Source: a virus. From it: 26,551 nucleotides of DNA. Shown here one piece after another: positions 22,337 to 26,551 of this stretch. Made by a program: the position numbers and the translations under genes. The notes beneath the pieces are model-generated. The model saw nothing but the letters and a program-made list of their open reading frames with translations, had not been told where the DNA came from and did not search any database. The stretch lies in IMG/VR virus record IMGVR_UViG_3300022752_003934, positions 1 through 26,551 of that record. One strand, 5' to 3'. The number at the start of each line of letters is the position of its first letter. Within the stretch, counting starts at the first letter, position 1.

Positions 22337-23246
22337 GATAATACTTGATTGTTTTATCGAGACCAAATTCAAGATCAAATCGAGGAGACCAACCAATCTC
22401 ATTTTCAATTTTTGAAATATCTGTCGAATACCTACGATCATGACCTGGACGATCTTTAACAAACTCAATAAGATTTTCGTCTTTACCCATAAGATTTATA
22501 ATCTTTTTAAGAAGGTCAATATTTTTAATTTCATATTCACCTCCAATATTATATTTTTGACCTACCTTACCTTTAAACCAAATTTCTATTAATGCTTCAC
22601 AATGATCCTGAACATATAACCAATCTCTAATTTGTTTTCCATCACCATAAATTGGAACTTTTTTATTATTCTTAAGGTTGTTGATTATAGTTGGAATTAA
22701 TTTTTCAGTATGTTGTCTAGGACCATAATTATTAGAACAATTTGTAATTATTGCAGGAAGACCATGTGTATTATGGTATGCCATTACAAAGTGATCAGAT
22801 GCTGCCTTTGATGCAGAGTATGGATTTTGTGGAGAATAGTTTGAGTTCTCTGTGAAATATCCATCGTTAATAGATCCATAAACTTCATCTGTAGAAATAT
22901 GAATAAACTTTTGAACTTCGTATTTCAAAGAAAGATTTAAAAGATTAACTGTTCCATTAATATTTGTATGAATGAATTCTCTACAATCTTTAATTGAATT
23001 ATCTACATGACTTTCTGCAGCAAAGTGAAAGACAGTAGATGGTTTATGTTTTTTAAAGACAAACTCACAATTATGTTCGTCTACAATATCAGTAGTATAT
23101 AACTTTACACTATCTGGAATATTATCAGGATCAGCAGCATATGTTAATTTATCAATACAAATTACCTCTTCATTTGTACAAGTAATCAAATGTTCTAGAA
23201 AATTACTCCCAATAAACCCAGCGCCACCAGTAACTAAAACAGTCAT
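22326..23246 (-). CDS. rmlB: dTDP-glucose 4,6-dehydratase
   Basis: Makes dTDP-4-keto-6-deoxyglucose, the branch point to rhamnose, fucosamine, quinovosamine and others. VTGGAGFIGSNF (NAD), DKLTYAAD, HFAAESHVDNSI, ISTDEVYG with Thr119/Asp120/Glu121 and Tyr143-x3-Lys147 in NPYSASKAASD; then NNYGPRQHTEKLIP and GDGKQIRDWLYVQDHCEA. At 306 residues it is shorter than typical RmlB (about 340-355), mostly by a trimmed N-terminal domain between strands, but all catalytic residues are present. Overlaps rmlA by ATGA. rmlC and rmlD homologues are not evident in the window. Confidence 0.95.
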   Translation of the reverse strand: MTVLVTGGAGFIGSNFLEHLITCTNEEVICIDKLTYAADPDNIPDSVKLYTTDIVDEHNCEFVFKKHKPSTVFHFAAESHVDNSIKDCREFIHTNINGTVNLLNLSLKYEVQKFIHISTDEVYGSINDGYFTENSNYSPQNPYSASKAASDHFVMAYHNTHGLPAIITNCSNNYGPRQHTEKLIPTIINNLKNNKKVPIYGDGKQIRDWLYVQDHCEALIEIWFKGKVGQKYNIGGEYEIKNIDLLKKIINLMGKDENLIEFVKDRPGHDRRYSTDISKIENEIGWSPRFDLEFGLDKTIKYYLDQ

Positions 23247-24115
23247 TCTTCATCATCCACAATAGATCTGAGATACTCACCATATCCGCTTTTTCTAAAG
23301 GTATCTGCTATGTTTAACAATTGTTCTTTACTAATCCATCCTTTTCGATAAGATATTTCTTCAGGACATGAAATTTTTTTACCTTGTAGTTTTTCAACTG
23401 TTGAAATAAAATTAGATGCCATCAGTAAAGAATCAAAAGTTCCAGCATCTATCCATGCCATACCTCTACACAAAGGGATAACATTCAATTCTCCATTTGA
23501 CAGATATAAGTTGTTAATATCTGTGATTTCAAGTTCTCCTCTGTCAGAAGGTTTTATTTGTTTGGTGTATTCAATAACTTTATTGGTGTAAAAGTACAAT
23601 CCTACAATGGCACGATTTGATTTTGGATTTTTGGGTTTTTCTTCAATGGCAAGTATCTTTTTATTTTTACCATACTTAACAACACCAAATCTATGTGGAT
23701 CTTTAACTTCATAAGAAAGTAAAGTTGCACCATTGTTTTCTTGACAAGTTTTGAGAACCTTTGTCAATTCATTGCCATATAAAATATTATCACCAAGAAT
23801 CAAACAAACATTATCTTCACCAATAAAATTCTCAGCAATCAAAAATGCATCTGCGATTCCCTTTGGTTCTTCTTGAACAGCATATGAAAAATTGATTCCC
23901 CACTGAGACCCATCACCCAAAAGATTTTTAAATTGATTAATATATTCTGGACCAGAAATAATCAAGATATCTTTTATTCCAGCAATCATTAATGTGGAAA
24001 TAGGATAGTAAATCAATGGTTTATCGTAAACATTCATTAGTTGTTTTGAGACAACTAATGATGATGGATACAATCTAGTTCCTTGACCACCAGCCAATAT
24101 AATTCCTTTGTACAT
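23243..24115 (-). CDS. rmlA: Glucose-1-phosphate thymidylyltransferase
   Basis: Couples glucose-1-phosphate with dTTP to give dTDP-glucose, the first step of the RmlB branch. IILAGGQGTRLYP is the nucleotidyltransferase signature (GGxGTRL), followed by VVSKQLMNVYDKPLIYYP with the signature Lys, LILGDNILYG with the metal Asp, VIAVEEKPKNP-type substrate loop (here ILAIEEKPKNPKSN) and GMAWIDAGTFDSLLMA. 290 residues, full length. First gene of the 26-gene glycan operon, directly behind the terminator/promoter element; leader only about 16-18 bases, with no clear Shine-Dalgarno. Confidence 0.97.
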   Translation of the reverse strand: MYKGIILAGGQGTRLYPSSLVVSKQLMNVYDKPLIYYPISTLMIAGIKDILIISGPEYINQFKNLLGDGSQWGINFSYAVQEEPKGIADAFLIAENFIGEDNVCLILGDNILYGNELTKVLKTCQENNGATLLSYEVKDPHRFGVVKYGKNKKILAIEEKPKNPKSNRAIVGLYFYTNKVIEYTKQIKPSDRGELEITDINNLYLSNGELNVIPLCRGMAWIDAGTFDSLLMASNFISTVEKLQGKKISCPEEISYRKGWISKEQLLNIADTFRKSGYGEYLRSIVDDEE

Positions 24116-24138
24116 ATAATCTGGTAAGTGTATTTTTA

Positions 24139-24167
24139 ATTATACTAAAAAAGGTGGGTTTATGCAA
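24139..24167 (-). promoter_or_regulatory. rmlA: Sigma70-type promoter of the glycan operon
   Basis: Minus-strand TTGCAT (24167-24162), 17 bases, TATAAT (24144-24139), 10 of 12 consensus. Predicted start near 24132. The -35 is formed by the end of a terminator arm plus the loop, and the spacer holds the T-tract, exactly as at 2141-2175. Confidence 0.65.
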
Positions 24168-24176
24168 CCCACCTTT
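24147..24176 (-). terminator. Intrinsic terminator before rmlA
   Basis: Minus-strand 11-bp stem AAAGGTGGGTT/AACCCACCTTT with 5-base loop GCATA, then a T-tract (six in total). It ends the transcript of the 71/84/75-aa genes and their stem-loop tail. On the plus strand the stem is also perfect but lacks a comparable T-run. Confidence 0.92.
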
Positions 24177-24192
24177 GGTAACTCAGGCTCGC

Positions 24193-24323
24193 CACTTGCT
24201 CTTTAACTGGAAGCAAGAAACCAGGCGGGAGAGAGTCCCATCCGCACCACTTGCTCTTGAGAGAAGCAAGAAACTCATAATAGGGTCATATTGACTCCAC
24301 CACTTGGTTTTACGAAACCAAGA
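24193..24323 (-). repeat. Three tandem stem-loop repeats (noncoding, structured 3' region)
   Basis: Three units spaced 53-55 bases apart. Each has the plus-strand core CACTTG(C/G)T, a 4-11 base loop, A(G/C)CAAGAAA (stems 24195-24200/24212-24217, 24250-24255/24265-24270, 24303-24310/24315-24322), preceded by a G/C-rich second hairpin in at least two units. The core is conserved while the loops and second stems differ. The first unit in transcript order contains the stop codon of the 75-aa gene in its loop. The region is otherwise noncoding and ends at the terminator, so it is a structured 3' UTR or a small RNA. It matches no RNA family I know. Confidence 0.75.
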
Positions 24324-24537
24324 AAAGTTGGGTTAACTTTGATATTTCGGTGATACCAAAGAATGCTATCAGAAATAGCACATCCCAAAGTTTGAGTTTG
24401 ATAGCAAAAGGAATACCGAGTAGTCCCCCGATAAACTTAATTGCTAGACCAAACTTGAAGTTTCCCCATAACATAACTTGATAACCAAGCATTAGGAGAA
24501 AGTTCCCAAGATACCTTAGGATACTTGATTTAGACAT
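24310..24537 (-). CDS. Small membrane protein, 75 aa, unknown
   Basis: Hydrophobic protein with two to three membrane segments: about residues 8-24 (YLGNFLLMLGYQVMLWG), 28-47 and 49-64 (DVLFLIAFFGITE). Positively charged N-terminus MSKSSILR suggests the N-end in the cytoplasm. I associate proteins of this type with T4-like cyanophages but know no function; it is not a recognisable holin, though the size would permit one. The last codons and stop lie in the first of three tandem stem-loops, which could modulate message stability. A 26-base gap separates it from the 84-aa gene. Confidence 0.75.
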   Translation of the reverse strand: MSKSSILRYLGNFLLMLGYQVMLWGNFKFGLAIKFIGGLLGIPFAIKLKLWDVLFLIAFFGITEISKLTQLFLVS

Positions 24538-24563
24538 AAGGGGTTTGCTCCCGACCAGTGCTG

Positions 24564-24818
24564 TTATAGACCATCCGTGTCTTCTTCATCGTCTCTCACA
24601 TAACAAGGAACTCTATCTGGATCTAACCATTTCGCATATTCAATATCCTCCATTGCAGTAGAACATTGTAGAACATTATCAAAAAGATAAATGTCATTCC
24701 AGCGTTTGGTGTAGTAATTTTGCTTTTGCAAACGATAATCGGGTTTACCGTTTATCTCAAGAATACCTGCCTCAACGAAACGGTATCCTTCACGCTCCAG
24801 AAGAACTTTGGTTTTCAT
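24564..24818 (-). CDS. Small soluble phage protein, 84 aa, unknown
   Basis: Starts MKTKVLLEREGYRFVEAGIL, is rich in aromatic and charged residues (QKQNYYTKRWNDIYLF) and ends in a strongly acidic tail (RDDEEDTDGL). No motif recognised. Its ATG overlaps the TGA of the preceding 71-aa gene (ATGA), so the two are co-translated under the consensus promoter at 25054-25082. The base composition is less AT-rich than the glycan island and fits phage backbone genes. Confidence 0.8.
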   Translation of the reverse strand: MKTKVLLEREGYRFVEAGILEINGKPDYRLQKQNYYTKRWNDIYLFDNVLQCSTAMEDIEYAKWLDPDRVPCYVRDDEEDTDGL

Positions 24819-25030
24819 GCAACTTCAATAGTTTCAAGATCGACTGCGATGTGCTCCATAAGCATTTCGTAATCGTCAAGGGGGTCGCCAGAAAATACGA
24901 CACCTTCATTTTCGTAAAAACGACGAACCTTTTTATAAAGTTTCGGACTCTTTACATCAAGGTAGATTTCCCCGTTAGCAGCAGAACGAAGAGTGCTAAC
25001 ATCTTTCTTGAATTTTTGGATCAGAGACAT
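24815..25030 (-). CDS. Small soluble phage protein, 71 aa, unknown
   Basis: MSLIQKFKKDVSTLRSAANG followed by EIYLDVKSPKLYKKVRRFYE and an acidic C-terminal half (PLDDYEMLMEHIAVDLETIEV). Basic N-terminal half and acidic C-terminal half suggest a two-part structure, possibly nucleic-acid or protein binding, without a recognised domain. First gene behind a perfect promoter with a leader of about 17 bases rich in TTTTG/CAAAA repeats (AACAAAACAAAACA) and no Shine-Dalgarno. Confidence 0.8.
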   Translation of the reverse strand: MSLIQKFKKDVSTLRSAANGEIYLDVKSPKLYKKVRRFYENEGVVFSGDPLDDYEMLMEHIAVDLETIEVA

Positions 25031-25053
25031 TGTTTTGTTTTGTTTGCTCTAGT

Positions 25054-25082
25054 ATTATAAGGTGTTTGGGTCTTTGTGTCAA
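25054..25082 (-). promoter_or_regulatory. Perfect sigma70-type promoter
   Basis: Minus-strand TTGACA (25082-25077), 17 bases, TATAAT (25059-25054), all 12 consensus bases. Predicted start near 25047. Drives the 71-, 84- and 75-aa genes. A 6-bp hairpin TGCCAG/CTGGCA (25105-25086) sits between it and the tRNA-Pro 3' end. Confidence 0.9.
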
Positions 25083-25108
25083 GTGTGCCAGTGAAGTAAC
25101 TGGCAAGT

Positions 25109-25181
25109 CGGGCATACAGGATTTGAACCTGTGACCTTCCCGCCCCAAACGGGACGCGCTACCAAACTGCGCTAATGCCCG
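25109..25181 (-). tRNA. tRNA-Pro (UGG)
   Basis: Full cloverleaf of 73 bases: acceptor CGGGCAT/ATGCCCG, D arm GCGC/GCGC with AGTTTGGTA loop, anticodon stem TCCCG/CGGGA with loop TTTGGGG (anticodon TGG), T arm ACAGG/CCTGT with TTCAAAT. C1-G72 is typical for bacterial tRNA-Pro. Discriminator A; CCA is not encoded. UGG reads CCA/CCG, useful for an AT-rich phage genome. Confidence 0.96.
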
Positions 25182-25185
25182 AAAT

Positions 25186-25205
25186 CACCGTTATTTATTT
25201 CGGTG
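25186..25205 (-). promoter_or_regulatory. Hairpin with a late-promoter-like loop before tRNA-Pro
   Basis: Minus-strand CACCG, loop AAATAAATAA, CGGTG: a 5-bp stem whose loop contains AATAAATA (25199-25192), a match to the T4-cyanophage late box. It also contains the stop of the 45-aa gene. It may act as a weak terminator, a processing signal before the tRNA or a late promoter. Confidence 0.35.
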
Positions 25206-25332
25206 TATAAGCATTATACCCATAATCGGCACAATCGTCAAGCCTGCCCCACAAAGACCCAACCAAATCGGACTTGCTGCGAGCACTTCCACTAAATGAA
25301 AAATCATCGTCCTCTCCAATTCTTATATTCAT
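25195..25332 (-). CDS. Small acidic phage protein, 45 aa, unknown
   Basis: MNIRIGEDDDFSFSGSARSK then SDLVGSLWGRLDDCADYGYN and a short end. Soluble, acidic and Gly/Ser-rich. I start at the ATG at 25332 because it resembles a normal N-terminus; the frame stays open back to 25377. It overlaps the 65-aa gene by 29 bases. No function known to me and no Shine-Dalgarno evident, so moderate confidence. Confidence 0.55.
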   Translation of the reverse strand: MNIRIGEDDDFSFSGSARSKSDLVGSLWGRLDDCADYGYNAYTPK

Positions 25333-25501
25333 AGTAAAAATATTGATCCACCTCATCAAGACCCGATAGAGGGGCATCTACTTGCCAATCAGACCATTTT
25401 AAACAAAACTGCCTTATTGACCAATCAATTTTCTGAAAACCATACATTCTAGAAAAAGCAGATAAGGCGAAGTGATATCTCTGCTTATTGTGGATATGCA
25501 T
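25304..25501 (-). CDS. Small phage protein, 65 aa, unknown
   Basis: MHIHNKQRYHFALSAFSRMY followed by a tryptophan-rich middle (DWSIRQFCLKWSDWQVD) and DEVDQYFYYEYKNWRGR. Strongly aromatic, no membrane segment. It overlaps the 29-aa peptide gene by 17 bases and the 45-aa gene by 29 bases in different frames. No recognised family. Confidence 0.65.
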   Translation of the reverse strand: MHIHNKQRYHFALSAFSRMYGFQKIDWSIRQFCLKWSDWQVDAPLSGLDEVDQYFYYEYKNWRGR

Positions 25502-25574
25502 GAGTGAGTCCCCAATACATAAAAATTCCGATTAGTCCAAAAATAGTCATCGCATTAAAAATTATTCTACTCAT
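25485..25574 (-). CDS. Single-helix membrane micropeptide, 29 aa
   Basis: MSRIIFNAMTIFGLIGIFMY followed by WGLTHAYPQ: one hydrophobic helix at about residues 4-22 with a basic N-terminus. It overlaps the acidic 37-aa gene (8 bases) and the 65-aa gene (17 bases). Support is the compact coupled context and clear helix; no function can be given. Confidence 0.55.
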   Translation of the reverse strand: MSRIIFNAMTIFGLIGIFMYWGLTHAYPQ

Positions 25575-25680
25575 CTTCTTCATCCTCATAGGTTGAAGGT
25601 TCTTCGAATAATTCGTCTATTTTTTGTTGTAAAACTCTTTGTTGAAGTTCTTGTAAATCTTTTTCCGTAATTATTACCAT
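25567..25680 (-). CDS. Small acidic protein, 37 aa, unknown
   Basis: MVIITEKDLQELQQRVLQQK then IDELFEEPSTYEDEEDE. A short amphipathic or coiled-coil-like helix rich in Gln/Leu, then a very acidic tail. The ATG overlaps the stop of the 68-aa membrane protein (TAATG). Likely translated by coupling. No family recognised. Confidence 0.6.
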   Translation of the reverse strand: MVIITEKDLQELQQRVLQQKIDELFEEPSTYEDEEDE

Positions 25681-25886
25681 TAGTTTAAAGTAATTTTAAG
25701 AAATGGAAGTAAAGGTGGAATCACACCTACAAGTCTTAAAAGTCCCTCAGCAAATAAAGCAAGAACCACCCAACCGATGCACATACTAATGATAGAAGCA
25801 TTGCGGTTGTGTCGTCGTATTGCGGCATCAATCATCTCCTGCACTTCTGTGCGAGTTACATAATCATCGTCAAAAGGTTCCATCAT
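25680..25886 (-). CDS. Small membrane protein, 68 aa
   Basis: An acidic/basic N-terminal half MMEPFDDDYVTRTEVQEMID with an amphipathic helix (AAIRRHNRN), then two hydrophobic segments, about 32-50 (IISMCIGWVVLALFAEGLL) and a proline-rich end VGVIPPLLPFL. A GGAG ribosome site lies before the double ATG. Its start overlaps the stop of the 49-aa gene and its TAA the next ATG. Function unknown. Confidence 0.72.
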   Translation of the reverse strand: MMEPFDDDYVTRTEVQEMIDAAIRRHNRNASIISMCIGWVVLALFAEGLLRLVGVIPPLLPFLKITLN

Positions 25887-26032
25887 TTCTCGTCTCCAAG
25901 AAACTTTGCCAGAGGATCTTTTCTGGTCTTAACTATCTCAACTGCTCTCTTATAGAACATATTATCGGTGTTCCCAGAGGCTTCAAAAGTCTCCTTGATC
26001 TTCACCCAATTATCGTAGGTGTGTTGATCCAT
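25883..26032 (-). CDS. Small conserved cyanophage protein, 49 aa
   Basis: MDQHTYDNWVKIKETFEASG then NTDNMFYKRAVEIVKTRKDP and LAKFLGDEK. Soluble, helical, and similar to a short protein family I associate with T4-like cyanophages (opening D-x-H-T-Y-x-N-W). Below common ORF cut-offs. First gene of the micro-gene block, behind a promoter with an inverted repeat over the -10. Confidence 0.75.
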   Translation of the reverse strand: MDQHTYDNWVKIKETFEASGNTDNMFYKRAVEIVKTRKDPLAKFLGDEK

Positions 26033-26051
26033 ATGGTTTAGGTCCAATACT

Positions 26052-26086
26052 ACTAGTTATACTAGTCAGTAGTTTGAACCTGTCAA
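26052..26086 (-). promoter_or_regulatory. Sigma70-type promoter with operator-like inverted repeat
   Basis: Minus-strand TTGACA (26086-26081) followed 19 bases later by TATAAC (26061-26056), a long spacer; with TAGTAT the spacer is 16. The -10 lies in ACTAGT-ATA-ACTAGT (26066-26052), whose arms extend to TACT/AGTA with one extra G. Predicted to drive the 49-aa gene and following micro-genes. Confidence 0.5.
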
Positions 26087-26144
26087 CTATGTGTTGATAC
26101 AAAAATATAGATTAAAAAGTTTAAATTTCTGTAACATTTATAAC

Positions 26145-26230
26145 GGAAACGACTGGATTTGAACCAGTGGAGGTTTTACCCTCATTTGTTTTCAAGACAA
26201 ACGCAATAAACCGGACTCTGCCACGTTTCC
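26145..26230 (-). tRNA. tRNA-Ser (UGA)
   Basis: Type II tRNA of 86 bases: acceptor GGAAACG/CGTTTCC, D arm region GCAGAGTCCGGTTTATTGC, anticodon stem TTTGT/ACAAA with loop CTTGAAA (anticodon TGA), long variable arm GAGG/CCTC, T arm ACTGG/CCAGT with TTCAAAT. Discriminator G as in serine tRNAs. CCA is not encoded. Reads UCA/UCG codons. Confidence 0.95.
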
Positions 26231-26241
26231 AATAAAAGTCC

Positions 26242-26499
26242 TCAACGGACTTCAAAATCCAATCGTCTAACTTTACGTTGACGACGTGCCTCTTGCCAAG
26301 CAATATCTTCACTTGTAAGGACACCAGACTTTGATTTATGACTGTAAGAGTTTAGCATAACAATCGAAGATAAGTCAACTGCTGAAATCTTATCTCCACG
26401 AATTGTTGCCATATTTGGACACCCACACGTTACCATTTTACTATGATGCCCTTCTAACTCCATACCACAAGAGCGGCATCTGATTCTTAAATTTTCCAT
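26242..26499 (-). CDS. Zinc-ribbon-like phage protein, 85 aa
   Basis: N-terminal MENLRIRCRSCGMELEGHHS with Cys8-x2-Cys11 and later TCGCPN with Cys25-x-Cys27, a four-cysteine zinc ribbon or knuckle. The C-terminal half is basic (WQEARRQRKVRRLDFEVR), suggesting nucleic-acid binding. I associate this type with T4-like cyanophages; role unknown. The ATG at 26499 has a weak AGAG 4-5 bases upstream. It stops 12 bases before tRNA-Ser. Confidence 0.8.
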   Translation of the reverse strand: MENLRIRCRSCGMELEGHHSKMVTCGCPNMATIRGDKISAVDLSSIVMLNSYSHKSKSGVLTSEDIAWQEARRQRKVRRLDFEVR

Positions 26500-26515
26500 C
26501 TCTATAATAAGTTAG

Positions 26516-26551
26516 TTATTTTTCAGTAAATGATCGAAGCATCCAAACGAA
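26516..26551 (-). CDS. Possible 3' end of a gene cut by the window edge
   Basis: Open frame from the edge to TAA, giving FVWMLRSFTEK. All three frames are open here for a few codons, so the choice is weak. Spacing to the zinc-ribbon ATG (16 bases) fits a preceding phage gene. Confidence 0.2.
   Translation of the reverse strand, partial: FVWMLRSFTEK

Noticed and set aside
24193-24323. CRISPR array
   Set aside because: Only three units, the conserved parts are hairpins with variable loops, and the repeats are not identical; no cas genes.
24193-24323. Glutamine or other known riboswitch, or wcaG-type RNA
   Set aside because: The region lies at the 3' side of a gene and before a terminator, and I could not match the conserved cores of those RNAs.
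26121-26324. Minus-strand frame of 67 codons over tRNA-Ser
   Set aside because: It covers the whole tRNA and overlaps the zinc-ribbon gene; chance frame.

Overview
This window looks like part of a T4-like cyanophage genome, a myovirus of marine Synechococcus or Prochlorococcus. The reasons are a D1 (psbA) gene, two tiny high-light-inducible (Hli) genes, phage-type tRNA genes, many 30-90-residue genes packed start-to-stop, TTGACA/TATAAT promoters and AATAAATA late-promoter-like boxes. Every gene I accept reads on the minus strand, so transcription runs from high to low coordinates. Nothing here is an integrase or an insertion sequence.

Right flank (26551 to about 24180): a zinc-ribbon protein, tRNA-Ser(UGA), a block of six overlapping micro-genes (two with membrane segments), tRNA-Pro(UGG), then three small phage genes behind a consensus sigma70-type promoter. 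The block ends in three tandem stem-loops and a strong intrinsic terminator.

Middle (24115 to 2212): about 22 kb holding 26 glycan genes in one direction, most of them joined by ATGA, TAATG or 14-base overlaps. They cover nucleotide-sugar synthesis (rmlA, rmlB, gmd, a ColD-like PMP-dependent 3-dehydratase with the diagnostic His188, a GDP-mannose 3,5-epimerase, a UDP-glucose/GDP-mannose dehydrogenase). They also cover sugar modification (two FkbM methyltransferases, one of them frameshifted, another methyltransferase, a HisC-like aminotransferase, a very small split transketolase, a HAD phosphatase and a CapK-like adenylating enzyme). Transfer is covered by GT2/GT7C, GT8-like, GT10, two GT11 and GT25 enzymes plus three GT-B-like proteins. 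Together they look like a pathway that builds or remodels a surface glycan (host LPS/O-antigen, or decoration of the virion), probably with 6-deoxy, 3,6-dideoxy and L-galactose/fucose-type sugars. The end product cannot be read from sequence.

Left flank (2169 to 1): a perfect sigma70-type promoter drives a translationally coupled micro-operon, hli / 28-aa membrane peptide / 53-aa protein / hli, closed by a terminator. A 54-aa phage gene and psbA follow. psbA has an overlapping early-like and late-like promoter, a long structured leader and, after codon 335, the start of a group I intron that runs off the window. The 3' exon, with the last Mn-cluster ligands, is outside.

The glycan island is bounded on both sides by the same device: a terminator hairpin whose loop region carries a -35 box, whose U-tract fills the spacer, and whose -10 box follows directly. 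That layout and the psbA intron are the observations I find most worth checking.
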